Shown piece after piece: positions 48,861 through 56,376 of a stretch of DNA of 64,000 nt. The stretch lies in assembly GCA_030148425.1 (NCBI GenBank), contig JASBTM010000014.1, positions 248,001 through 312,000 on the forward strand, given 5' to 3'. Each line of letters begins with the position of its first letter. The first letter of the stretch is position 1. The notes below the pieces were generated by a model. The model was not told the origin of the DNA. It did not search any database and saw only the letters and a list, made by a program, of their open reading frames with translations. A program made the position numbers and the translations under genes. This stretch comes from Hyphomicrobium sp. (GTDB taxonomy: Bacteria; Pseudomonadota; Alphaproteobacteria; Rhizobiales; Hyphomicrobiaceae).

Positions 48861-49131
48861 ATTCATCGAAATGACGGGGTTTCCGCCGATTTCTTTTATC
48901 GCCCGCTGGGTGTGGCATCATCGAGAGGCCTCCCGCCGCGGAGCGCGTGTCATACTGAAAAGTGCGTCTGAAAACAACGCAGAAACGACAGCTGGCGCGA
49001 GGTGCGGCGCCGCGAGCCCCAACAATCGCTTTAAGGCGCGAAATTCCTTGCTTCAACTTGCAGCCCCGGCAAGTTTTGCCTATGTGCACTCAACCCCAAC
49101 GAAAGTCATATTCGAACCCGTAGGACATTCC

Positions 49132-49995
49132 TTGCCTGACACCGCAAAGAACTGGATCGTCGAGACAGATTGGCTCGCCGATCACCTTTCGTCGCCGGAT
49201 CTGATCATTCTCGACGGCAGCTGGCATCTGCCGACCGAGAACCGGGATGCAAAGAAAGAATATCTTGCCGAGCATATTCCCGGCGCGCTGTTCTTCGATA
49301 TCGACGATTTGTCGGACGAAAAGTCTGCGCTCCCGCACATGCTGCCGTCGACGGTGAAATTCGCGTCACGCATGAAGAAGATGGGCATCGGCGACGGCGC
49401 GCGGATTGTCGTCTACGATACGTCGGGCATTTTCTCGGCGGCGCGCGTCTGGTGGACATTCCGGGCGATGGGCCATCGCGATGTCGCCGTCCTGAACGGC
49501 GGCCTGCGCAAATGGAAAGCGGAAGGACGGCCGATCGAGGACGGCCCTCCGGCGAAGCGCTCGGAGCGGCACTATTCGCCGCTTCAGAACACCGAAATCC
49601 TTCGCGACCTCGAAGATATGAAGGCGCTTCTCAAGAAGAACGGCGTGCAGATCGTCGATGCCCGCCCCGCCACCCGTTTCGAGGGCAAAGCCGCTGAGCC
49701 GCGCCCAGGCCTCAGGAAGGGTCATATTCCGGGATCGAAGAATCTGCCGTCGCAAAAGCTTCTTAATCCCGACGGCACGTATAAATCGCCGGAAGAGATC
49801 AACAAGCTGTTTTCCGATATCGGCATCAACGTGACGAAGCCGGTGGTGACGACGTGCGGATCGGGTGTCACAGCCTCGATGCTCGCTTTGGCGCTGGCCG
49901 TTGTCGGCCAGACGAACGCTGCCGTCTACGACGGAAGCTGGGCTGAGTGGGGACAGGAAAACGGCCTGCCTATCGAGACCGGACCGGCCGCCTAG
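49132..49995 (+). CDS. sseA: 3-mercaptopyruvate / thiosulfate sulfurtransferase
   Basis: About 287 residues with two rhodanese domains. The N-terminal domain (VETDWLADHL, LDGSWHLP) is structural; the C-terminal active-site loop is TTCGSGVTAS, the CG[S/T]GVT form typical of 3-mercaptopyruvate sulfurtransferases. It transfers sulfur from mercaptopyruvate to thiols or cyanide. The chosen TTG has AGGA seven bases upstream and gives the family length; the frame is open back through tRNA-Leu, which cannot be coding. The cyanide-accepting activity could complement Nit1C, though the loci are far apart. Confidence 0.9.
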   Translation: MPDTAKNWIVETDWLADHLSSPDLIILDGSWHLPTENRDAKKEYLAEHIPGALFFDIDDLSDEKSALPHMLPSTVKFASRMKKMGIGDGARIVVYDTSGIFSAARVWWTFRAMGHRDVAVLNGGLRKWKAEGRPIEDGPPAKRSERHYSPLQNTEILRDLEDMKALLKKNGVQIVDARPATRFEGKAAEPRPGLRKGHIPGSKNLPSQKLLNPDGTYKSPEEINKLFSDIGINVTKPVVTTCGSGVTASMLALALAVVGQTNAAVYDGSWAEWGQENGLPIETGPAA

Positions 49996-50019
49996 AACCA
50001 ACCGACGTCAATCTCTTCG

Positions 50020-50053
50020 AAAAAGGCGCGCCCGCACCCGGGCGCGCCTTTTT
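50020..50053. terminator. Strong bidirectional terminator
   Basis: A 15-bp perfect inverted repeat, AAAAAGGCGCGCCCG / CGGGCGCGCCTTTTT, with a 4-base loop. An A-run and a T-run at the ends make it work for sseA (plus) and the glutathione peroxidase (minus). Confidence 0.93.
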
Positions 50054-50079
50054 CGTATTCGTTTGCCGATGAGCCGGAC

Positions 50080-50679
50080 TTAGGCGGCGGCGGGCGTTGG
50101 CTGTTCGATTGCCTTCTCGAGCCACGAAACGATCTCGTTCGAAGCTGGCGACAATCGCGACGAGAACGACCTTAGGAGCTGTCCGTCGCGCCCGACTAGA
50201 TATTTATGGAAGTTCCAGGTCGGCGCTCCGCCCGGCCCCATGGCTTCCGCGGCCCACTTGTAGAATGGGTGCGCATCAGGACCCACAACCGGGTGCTTCG
50301 ATGCGATTGGAAACGTCACGCCGAAAACGCCCTGGCAGAACGTGCGGATCTCGCCGTCGGCGTCCGGCTCCTGCTCGCCGAAATCGTTTGAAGGCACTGC
50401 GATGACGACCAGACCAGCTGTCTCGTAACGTCGCCACAAATCCTGAAGCGCTCCGTATTGCTTGGTGAAGCCGCAGAGCGACGCCGTGTTGACAATCAAC
50501 AGCGGCTGGCCGCGCCAATCCGAGAGTTTCAACGGCTCTCCGTCGATACCGGCAAACTCGAAATCGTAAGCGCTGCCAGTTACGGCATTGACCGGCGGCT
50601 TGCTTGCATTCGCGGTCAACATCGAGAAGAGATTGACGCCTGTATTCCAGAGCTTTCGCAACTTGTTACCTCTTGGCAT
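50080..50679 (-). CDS. Glutathione peroxidase family protein (Cys type)
   Basis: 199 residues. The peroxidatic residue is a normal Cys (TGC codon) in NTASLCGFT; Gln and Trp of the tetrad appear as FGEQEP and WNFHKYLV. It reduces peroxides with thioredoxin or glutathione. The N-terminus has ~35 extra residues without a clear signal. Start is the ATG at 50679 without a ribosome site; a TTG six codons in has AGAGG upstream. The TGTTCC palindrome at 50751 lies 72 bp upstream, shared with the divergent small exported-protein gene. Confidence 0.9.
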   Translation of the reverse strand: MPRGNKLRKLWNTGVNLFSMLTANASKPPVNAVTGSAYDFEFAGIDGEPLKLSDWRGQPLLIVNTASLCGFTKQYGALQDLWRRYETAGLVVIAVPSNDFGEQEPDADGEIRTFCQGVFGVTFPIASKHPVVGPDAHPFYKWAAEAMGPGGAPTWNFHKYLVGRDGQLLRSFSSRLSPASNEIVSWLEKAIEQPTPAAA

Positions 50680-50750
50680 TCACGGCACGGCTACAGCCCT
50701 TATACTAGTTCTTGAACGCGTAGCATCAAGGCCGCGCGGGCTTAAAAACT

Positions 50751-50766
50751 TGTTCCGGCCGGAACA
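50751..50766. promoter_or_regulatory. Palindrome copy 1, TGTTCCGGCCGGAACA
   Basis: A perfect 16-bp palindrome, 79 bp upstream of the exported protein at 50846 and 72 bp upstream of the divergent peroxidase. First of five related sites in 3.4 kb. Confidence 0.75.
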
Positions 50767-50845
50767 TCCGCCTTCAGACGCAAACGCTACATTGCCTCCA
50801 TCGAACGACACGAGCGCAAACGCTCTTCTCAAGGAGGAATCTGAA

Positions 50846-51124
50846 ATGACGAAGTTCAGCAGCACATTATCTATTGCAGCAGCTATCGCCGCCCTAGCTA
50901 GCACGATCTCGATTGGAAGCGTCGCCGCAAATGCCGCGGGCGGCGCCAAGGAATTTTTCGTGCAGGACTACAAGTTCGCCAAGCCGATGCACGGCTTTTC
51001 CGGTTATTCGAATAATTACTATTGCGATTACCAGCGACTGCCGACTCGCAAGTGCGTTACCAATTCCAATGGCACCGAAAGTTGCCGGATTGTCGGCTGG
51101 ACGCTCCGCGAAATGTGCCAGTGA
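50846..51124 (+). CDS. Small exported protein with disulphide cysteines
   Basis: 92 residues: signal peptide (TLSIAAAIAALASTISIG...ANA), then a mature ~60-residue domain with four cysteines (YYCDYQ, RKCVTN, ESCRIV, REMCQ) and many aromatic residues. The start has AAGGAGG nine bases upstream. Family not recognised. It is a single-gene unit: palindrome upstream, terminator downstream. Its shared operator and location suggest it works with the exporter next door. Confidence 0.75.
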   Translation: MTKFSSTLSIAAAIAALASTISIGSVAANAAGGAKEFFVQDYKFAKPMHGFSGYSNNYYCDYQRLPTRKCVTNSNGTESCRIVGWTLREMCQ

Positions 51125-51169
51125 GCTCGCGGGATACGCCGTTCAGTAGCGAGACAAGGCATGACGATC

Positions 51170-51199
51170 AAAAGCTCCGGAGACATCCGGAGCTTTTTG
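51170..51199 (+). terminator. Rho-independent terminator
   Basis: AAAAGCTCCGG and CCGGAGCTTTT form an 11-bp stem with loop AGACAT, followed by T-rich sequence; 45 bp after the small exported-protein gene. Confidence 0.9.
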
Positions 51200-51278
51200 C
51201 TTTTTCCGGCGTAACGGCTCGTTTTTCGTCGCAACTTCGTCTGTCGTGTGATCATCATTCTTCATCACATTTCTAACC

Positions 51279-51294
51279 TGTTCCGGCCGAAACA
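51279..51294. promoter_or_regulatory. Palindrome copy 2, TGTTCCGGCCGAAACA
   Basis: One base off the perfect palindrome (GAAACA for GGAACA), with an extra matching C/G at each end. It lies 92 bp upstream of the membrane fusion protein start; a TATGAT at 51307 could be the -10 element. Confidence 0.7.
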
Positions 51295-51386
51295 GCGAAG
51301 CCGGCGTATGATCTCTATCGTTGCTCGTGAAGTTGGTTCGAGCGTTCCGTTTCGCCAACGCATGCATCTTTAAGGAGGATAGCACC

Positions 51387-52469
51387 ATGAGCTCCGAGGA
51401 AAATTATCGCCCGCGAAAGCGTGGCTTTCTCGCAAAAACTTTCTTTCTTCTCGCCGCCGTCGGTGTCGGCGCGTTTGGCGCGATAGCCGTTACGCATAGT
51501 GATTTTCTCGATGCCAAAACCGGCAGCGACGATACGATCAAAACGGAAGCATCCGCACCGAAGATCGACTGGGTTGCCGCAGCGCCCGGCCGCATCGAAC
51601 CGAAGTCGGGCCTTGTCCGTGTTGGGGCACAGCTTCTCGGTCGCATCGCCGAGGTCAACGTCAAGCTCAACGATAAGGTCGAAGAAGGCGAGCTTCTGAT
51701 CCGCCTTGATGACGACGAGGCGCGCGCCCGTCTTCAGGCCGCCGAGACCGAGGCCGCATCCCGCAAGCGTGAGCGCGACGCGCAGCCTCTGGATAAGGCA
51801 CGCGACGACTTACGCACCGCAGAAGACAATGTTTTCTCGGCTGAGCGGGCGCTGACGAATGCACGGTTTGGACTCGAATATGAGTTGCAGGCCGAACGGC
51901 AGGGCTCCGGCACCGCGGCTCGCGTTACGGATGCGCGCAACTATCTGGCGAAAACAAAATCGAAGCTCCAGAAGGAGCGCGCCGCTTACGCGACGGCGCA
52001 GTCGAAGGCCGATGTTCCGGCACCAAACCGCCTCGAATCCGCGCTGCAGGCGGCCCGTTCCGATGTTGCGGTTGCCGAAGCGCTGCTTGAAAAGACGCGC
52101 GTTCGCGCACCTGTGGCCGGGACCGTTCTGCAGCTTCCCGCCAAGGCTGGAGAGATGGTTTCGCCTTCCCCCGACCAGTCGCTCGTCGTCCTCGGCGATA
52201 TGTCGGTGGTCCGCCTCAAGGCCGAGGTCGACGAGATCGACGTGTCGAAGATCAAGGTCGGCGGCAAGGTCACGGTGAAGAGCAACGCGTATCCCGGCAA
52301 GGAATTTAACGGCACAGTAGCCGAGCTTGCACCGACGTTGACCTCACCGCAATTTTCTCTGCGCGGAGCCCGCCGGCCGACCGACGTCGAAGTGCTCGAA
52401 GTCACGGTCGACCTCGGCGGAAATCCTTCGCTTCTCCCAGGCATGAGAGCAGACGCTTTTTTCAGGTAG
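51387..52469 (+). CDS. ABC exporter membrane fusion protein (DevB/HlyD-like)
   Basis: About 360 residues. One N-terminal helix (FFLLAAVGVGAFGAIAV), then lipoyl half-motifs (APGRIEPKSGLVRVGAQLLG and RVRAPVAGTVLQLPAKAGEM) either side of a coiled coil (residues ~110-215) and a beta-barrel. It should couple the inner-membrane exporter encoded at 54231-56209 to the outer membrane, as DevB does in cyanobacteria. AAGGAGGA precedes the ATG. It is separated from its permease by ~1.8 kb of small genes, which is unusual. Confidence 0.87.
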   Translation: MSSEENYRPRKRGFLAKTFFLLAAVGVGAFGAIAVTHSDFLDAKTGSDDTIKTEASAPKIDWVAAAPGRIEPKSGLVRVGAQLLGRIAEVNVKLNDKVEEGELLIRLDDDEARARLQAAETEAASRKRERDAQPLDKARDDLRTAEDNVFSAERALTNARFGLEYELQAERQGSGTAARVTDARNYLAKTKSKLQKERAAYATAQSKADVPAPNRLESALQAARSDVAVAEALLEKTRVRAPVAGTVLQLPAKAGEMVSPSPDQSLVVLGDMSVVRLKAEVDEIDVSKIKVGGKVTVKSNAYPGKEFNGTVAELAPTLTSPQFSLRGARRPTDVEVLEVTVDLGGNPSLLPGMRADAFFR

Positions 52470-52550
52470 CGGTGCGGCGCACCGCTCCCCCAGAAATGCC
52501 ACGGCGTACCAAGCTGGCATCGCAGATCAGGAAATCGTTTTGAAAGGCCA

Positions 52551-52584
52551 GCGGCGGCTCGCTTCCTCCTTAGCGAAGCCGCTG
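52551..52584. repeat. Imperfect inverted repeat
   Basis: AGCGGCGGCTCGC pairs with GCGAAGCCGCT around a pyrimidine-rich loop, with small mismatches and bulges. It precedes the terminator-like hairpin by eleven bases. Confidence 0.5.
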
Positions 52585-52595
52585 CCAGCCCCGAG

Positions 52596-52663
52596 GGCGG
52601 GAGAGGCAAGTGCGAAGCAGGGATGCGGACCTGCTCCGCCGCGCTTCTCCCGCCAATTTTTTT
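52596..52663 (+). terminator. Long terminator-like hairpin after the fusion protein gene
   Basis: Outer stem GGCGGGAGA / TCTCCCGCC (9 bp), inner stems AGTGCG/CGCGCT and AGCAGG/CCTGCT, then AATTTTTTT. It is larger than a usual terminator and 127 bp from the stop, but the T-run on the plus strand supports termination. Confidence 0.65.
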
Positions 52664-52703
52664 GCTTCGCTCGTCCAATTCGCAAATTAATCCGCCAACG
52701 TCC

Positions 52704-52719
52704 TGTCTCGCCCGGAACA
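52704..52719. promoter_or_regulatory. Palindrome copy 3, TGTCTCGCCCGGAACA
   Basis: The right half (CGGAACAG) is intact and the left half degraded (TGTCTC). It lies 64 bp upstream of the OB-fold protein start. The bases GCGAA follow it, as they follow copy 2. Confidence 0.6.
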
Positions 52720-52783
52720 GCGAAAAGCCAGTGCTTTCTGCATCCTGCAGCCATCGTAACCACAGCTTACGCGGGAGAGACAG

Positions 52784-53002
52784 ATGTACGGAGAAATCAG
52801 AAAGTTCAGATCCGATCTCGGCGTCGGCGTCATTCGCGCCGAGGACGGACGGAGCTACCGGTTCGAATTCGGCGAGATCCGCAATCATCGCGCCGACCTC
52901 GAAGGTCGTGAGGTCGATTTCGTCGCCAGTAGCTTCAAAGCGCGCGACATCGTCGTGCTTGCCGGGTCGCCGTGGGCGGCTTTCGGCGGCATCCAAATTT
53001 GA
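52784..53002 (+). CDS. Small cold-shock-like (OB-fold) protein
   Basis: 72 residues. IRKFRSDLGVGVIRAEDGRS followed by YRFEFGEI, then EGREVDFVASSFKARDIVVL, resembles the first strands of cold-shock/OB-fold proteins, but the classical RNP aromatics (KGFGFI, VFVH) are changed. RNA or DNA binding is plausible. GGGAGAGA lies before the ATG. Followed 22 bp later by an uncharacterised gene, likely one operon. Confidence 0.65.
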   Translation: MYGEIRKFRSDLGVGVIRAEDGRSYRFEFGEIRNHRADLEGREVDFVASSFKARDIVVLAGSPWAAFGGIQI

Positions 53003-53024
53003 CCGGCGCTCAGGAGATCGCGCG

Positions 53025-53447
53025 ATGCACAACGTTTTCAATTTGGCCGACGTCCCCGCCGTGGACGCGTCGGACATTGGCGCTATCCTGCGGCTTCTGG
53101 TCGACAGCAGCCGCGGATTGGCGCTCCTGCGTGGCTTGAAGGACCATGAGATCCGGGAGATCGAAGATTGGATCTGGACGAAGTTTCCGGACAACCGCGA
53201 CGGCCGCCTCGCCATCGCTCTGCGTTTCCGCGCTGTCCTCGGCGTCTTTGAAAGCCGTCGTTTCAAGGCGCTATTTCTCGAACGCGGATACCGGCTTTTC
53301 AGCGCACTTGCAGATCAAGCCGCATCGCAGCCACTCAACGTCCGGTTCGGATTCAACGCGCAACGGCTATTGTTGTCCCTCGATGCGATGACCGATACGT
53401 CGCGTCCTGCCCGACATGCCGAGCCCGACTTCCGAATTGCCGCATAA
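53025..53447 (+). CDS. Uncharacterised 140-residue helical protein
   Basis: No recognised family. Mostly helical, soluble, rich in Leu, Ala and Arg (DIGAILRLLVDSSRGLALL, REIEDWIWTKFPD); no signal peptide or membrane segment. CAGGAGATC precedes the ATG. Downstream partner of the OB-fold protein gene, probably under palindrome copy 3. Confidence 0.65.
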   Translation: MHNVFNLADVPAVDASDIGAILRLLVDSSRGLALLRGLKDHEIREIEDWIWTKFPDNRDGRLAIALRFRAVLGVFESRRFKALFLERGYRLFSALADQAASQPLNVRFGFNAQRLLLSLDAMTDTSRPARHAEPDFRIAA

Positions 53448-53494
53448 GTTATTGGTTTTCATCACAATTATCTGAATTTTCGGCCGTTTTGGCG

Positions 53495-53510
53495 TGTTCC
53501 TGCTGGAACA
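53495..53510. promoter_or_regulatory. Palindrome copy 4, TGTTCCTGCTGGAACA
   Basis: Both 6-bp arms are perfect with a TGCT centre. It lies 84 bp upstream of the exported protein at 53595 and is followed by GCGGCG. Confidence 0.72.
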
Positions 53511-53594
53511 GCGGCGTGCGCCGTCGCGGAGCATGATTGCGTCATGGCCGGCAAAGTCCGGCAACCGCATCAGGATCTGCCGCTGGAGGCTACA

Positions 53595-54131
53595 ATGACC
53601 AAGACCGCTTTCGCTCTCGCTGCCCTGCTCGCCGGCATGACGATGACGACCGCCGCCAAAGCCGACGCGGTTCGCCTTGGTTTCGGATTTCCTCTTGGAT
53701 CGTTTGTCGCGCATTCGAATGAAAACTATAGCCGCCGCGACTACCGTCGCGCCGAGCGCCCGCAATATGTCCGCCGGGAAGTTCGGGACGAGGCGCCGGC
53801 TCGCAAAGTGACTGCAAAAGTCAGGAAGCCGGTAACGGAAGTCGCGGAGGCTTCCATGAAGCCTGCTCCCGCTCCCAAGCGGGACGACAAGCTCGCATCT
53901 GATCCTGCAACGACGACTGTCGTTGAAAAAACACCGATCAGAAAAAGCGATGCGGCCCCGGTCGTTACTGCGAGCACAAACGACGTTCCGAAAGCGGAAA
54001 AGCCTGCTGCCGATACTCCGTCGATGGCAAAGGCCGACGCGGAAACGACGGCGGCTGCTGTGGAAACGAAGCACATCTGCCGCCGCTACTCGCCCGCTAT
54101 CGCCGCGCTCGTCGACGTTCCTTGCGAATAA
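53595..54131 (+). CDS. Exported basic, low-complexity protein
   Basis: About 178 residues: signal peptide (TKTAFALAALLAGMTMTTAAKADA), then GFGFPLGSFVAHSNENYSRR and a long Ala/Pro/Lys/Thr-rich stretch, likely disordered, ending HICRRYSPAIAALVDVPCE with two cysteines. Family not recognised. GGAGG stands seven bases before this ATG; an earlier ATG at 53544 has none. Likely co-transcribed with the permease and ATPase that follow. Confidence 0.65.
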   Translation: MTKTAFALAALLAGMTMTTAAKADAVRLGFGFPLGSFVAHSNENYSRRDYRRAERPQYVRREVRDEAPARKVTAKVRKPVTEVAEASMKPAPAPKRDDKLASDPATTTVVEKTPIRKSDAAPVVTASTNDVPKAEKPAADTPSMAKADAETTAAAVETKHICRRYSPAIAALVDVPCE

Positions 54132-54157
54132 GCAGGGCGCCCTGAGCCGCGCTGCTC

Positions 54158-54173
54158 TGTGCCCTGGGAAACA
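54158..54173. promoter_or_regulatory. Degenerate palindrome copy 5, TGTGCCCTGGGAAACA
   Basis: The right half is identical to copy 2 (GAAACA) and the left half has one change from TGTTCC. It lies 58 bp upstream of the permease start. Weak alone; its position matches the other copies. Confidence 0.4.
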
Positions 54174-54230
54174 TTCAAACCTGACGTTATCGTTCAATAT
54201 CCGGCCAACGCCTCAAGGAAGGATCAGGTC

Positions 54231-55448
54231 ATGGAAGTCTCAGCAGCAGCAGCTCCGGCATTCGTCAGTCAGCGGACGAGGCCGTCACAGCGGCCGCGCT
54301 CGAACGGGTATCACCTGCCGATGGTCGTGAAGCTCGCTTACCGCAATCTTTTCCACGATCGATTGAGCTTCTGCGTCACGGTGGTCGGCATTCTCTTTTC
54401 TGTCGTCCTGGTTGCCATTCAGTCGGGCATTTACCTGGGCTCGGCGAACAAGATTGCGACGATCATCGATGCGGCGCCTGCAGACTTGTGGGTCGTCCCG
54501 CTCGGGACGAAAAGCTATGACGATCCCTCGTTTCTCTCGGGCCGCGAGCGCTACACGACACTTTCCGCACCGGGCGTCGCGGACTCCGAAGACATGATTG
54601 TTTCATTTGCCCGTTGGCGGAAGCCGCTCGGCGGCGAGACGACCGTTTTGCTGATCGGCACGGCGGGCGACAGTCCGAAAGCGCTTCCCGCCAACATCAT
54701 TGAAGGTAGCCGCGAGGCGCTCGAAGCCCCGAATACTGTCGCGATCGATCGCAGCTACTTCAACGATCTCGGTGTCGACCGTCTTGGCGAGAACGCCGAA
54801 CTGAATGGCACGGCCGTCAAGCTCGTCGCGATCACGAAGCGGGTCCGCTCTTTCACCACGCTGCCTTTCGTCTTCACCTCGATCGACGAAGCGCGGAGGC
54901 TTTCCGGTGCCACTCAGCAGCAAGCGAGTTATCAGCGTGTCAGCCTGCTGCCCGGCGCCAATATCGATACCGTTCGCAAGGAAATCGAAGCGCGCCTGCC
55001 AGATACGGAAGTCCTGACGCAAGCCGAATTCCGCACGCGCAGCCAGGACTATTGGCTGAAGCAGACTGGCGCAGGCGCCGCACTCGACGCCGGAAAACTC
55101 CTGGGCCTGATTGTCGGCATTGTCATCGTCGCCCAGACGCTCTATTCGAGCACAAAAGACCATATCAACGAGTTCGCGACATTGCGCGCCCTCGGCGCCG
55201 GAGCGGGCTACATCGTCAAGGTAATCCTCATTCAGGCCGTGCTTTCCGGACTAATTGGCTATGTCCTTGGCATGTGCCTCGCGTTAGCTGCCATTCATCT
55301 CGCACAAGATACAAAGCTCACGATCATCATGACTGCACCGCTGGCTGCGCAGCTCTTCGCGATAACAATCGGCATGTGCATTTTCGCCGCCATCAGCGCC
55401 ATCATCAAAGTTGTTCGCATCGACCCGGCCGTCGTGTTCAGCCGCTAA
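54231..55448 (+). CDS. ABC exporter permease (DevC/FtsX-like)
   Basis: About 405 residues: first helix FCVTVVGILFSVVLVAIQSGIY in part at residue ~47, a large periplasmic MacB-PCD-like domain (~80-270), then three C-terminal helices (LLGLIVGIVIVAQTLYSS, VILIQAVLSGLIGYVLG, AITIGMCIFAAIS). This is the DevC/MacB layout. The ATG at 54231 has AAGGAAGGATCAGG upstream; the frame opens earlier at a GTG. It pairs with the ATPase encoded 20 bp downstream and, by inference, the fusion protein at 51387. Confidence 0.87.
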   Translation: MEVSAAAAPAFVSQRTRPSQRPRSNGYHLPMVVKLAYRNLFHDRLSFCVTVVGILFSVVLVAIQSGIYLGSANKIATIIDAAPADLWVVPLGTKSYDDPSFLSGRERYTTLSAPGVADSEDMIVSFARWRKPLGGETTVLLIGTAGDSPKALPANIIEGSREALEAPNTVAIDRSYFNDLGVDRLGENAELNGTAVKLVAITKRVRSFTTLPFVFTSIDEARRLSGATQQQASYQRVSLLPGANIDTVRKEIEARLPDTEVLTQAEFRTRSQDYWLKQTGAGAALDAGKLLGLIVGIVIVAQTLYSSTKDHINEFATLRALGAGAGYIVKVILIQAVLSGLIGYVLGMCLALAAIHLAQDTKLTIIMTAPLAAQLFAITIGMCIFAAISAIIKVVRIDPAVVFSR

Positions 55449-55468
55449 TCGAATTTAGGAGACCTAAC

Positions 55469-56209
55469 ATGACCGAGCCGAGCAACGGAAAAGTCATTGT
55501 CGAAGCGAAAGGCATCGTGAAGGTGCTAGGCTCCGGCGCGACCGAGAACAAAGTTCTGAAGGGCGTCGATCTTCAGCTTCATACAGGCGAGCTCACGCTG
55601 TTGATGGGGCCGTCGGGCTCCGGAAAGACGACGCTGCTATCGATCCTCGGCTGCATCCTGTCGCCGACGCAGGGAAGTCTCTCGATCTCGGGAATGCCGA
55701 CGGAGCACATGAACAAGGAGCAGCTCGCCAAGCTTCGCCGCAAGCATGTCGGGTTCGTGTTCCAGTCCTACAATCTTGTGCCGACGCTCTCGGCGGTCGA
55801 GAATGTCATGTTGGCGCTCGATCTTCGCGACCTCAATGGACCGGAAGCCTACGACCAGGCCATCGATGCGCTCGAAGCGGTCGGCCTCAGCCATCGTATC
55901 AAAGCGATGCCGTCGAAAATGTCCGGCGGCGAAAAACAGCGCGTCTCGATTGCGCGCGCGCTTGCCGGATCACCGTCGGTCATCCTGGCGGATGAGCCGA
56001 CGGCGGCACTCGATGCCAAGAACGGCATGGCAGTGATGGAGCTGCTCGCCCAGGTCGCCCAGGACACGCGACGGGCCGTTCTGGCCGTGACCCACGATCA
56101 CCGGACGTTGCCCTATGCGGACCGAATCATAACCATCGATGATGGGCGAATCGCGGGTTCGGAGCGGCCTAAACTCACTGGAAAAACAGTAGAAATTGCT
56201 GCCCACTGA
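55469..56209 (+). CDS. ABC exporter ATP-binding protein (DevA-like)
   Basis: 246 residues: Walker A GPSGSGKTTLLS (about residue 46), Q-loop FVFQSYNLVP, signature KMSGGEKQRVSIARAL, Walker B VILADEPTAALD, switch His in VTHDHRT. LolD/DevA/MacB subgroup. TAGGAGACC precedes the ATG. It completes a MacB/Dev-type exporter; transported substrate unknown (a glycolipid in cyanobacterial DevBCA). Confidence 0.9.
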   Translation: MTEPSNGKVIVEAKGIVKVLGSGATENKVLKGVDLQLHTGELTLLMGPSGSGKTTLLSILGCILSPTQGSLSISGMPTEHMNKEQLAKLRRKHVGFVFQSYNLVPTLSAVENVMLALDLRDLNGPEAYDQAIDALEAVGLSHRIKAMPSKMSGGEKQRVSIARALAGSPSVILADEPTAALDAKNGMAVMELLAQVAQDTRRAVLAVTHDHRTLPYADRIITIDDGRIAGSERPKLTGKTVEIAAH

Positions 56210-56376
56210 GCCTCGGAGGCAGGTTTCCGCGTGGCGAAAAAGGCTCAGGGACTGTGGCTCGGGGCCAATGGCCGCGCAGGCCTCTCAGCCGGGCATCTGG
56301 ACCAGAAGGACCATTTGTGTAGGATGCGCCCGAACTCACCAATCCCAAATTGGAATAATTAAGGAAAATAGCGCCC

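Larger units (their letters stand above)
52470..52783. other. Structured intergenic region
   Basis: Over 300 bp with no convincing gene. It holds two consecutive large hairpins (52551-52584 and 52596-52654, the second followed by a T-run), then AT-rich sequence and palindrome copy 3 before the OB-fold protein gene. Confidence 0.6.

Noticed and set aside
48775..49131. N-terminal extension of the sulfurtransferase frame back through tRNA-Leu
   Set aside because: It would translate the antisense of a tRNA gene; a TTG with AGGA at 49132 gives normal family length.
50751..50766. Palindrome as a LexA box
   Set aside because: Alphaproteobacterial LexA binds a direct repeat GTTC-N7-GTTC; this is an inverted repeat with different geometry, and no SOS gene is adjacent.
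50761..50790. GGAAC in the palindromes as -35 of an EcfG general-stress promoter
   Set aside because: EcfG promoters need CGTT 16-17 bases later. None of the sites has it at that spacing, whereas the left palindrome half is conserved.
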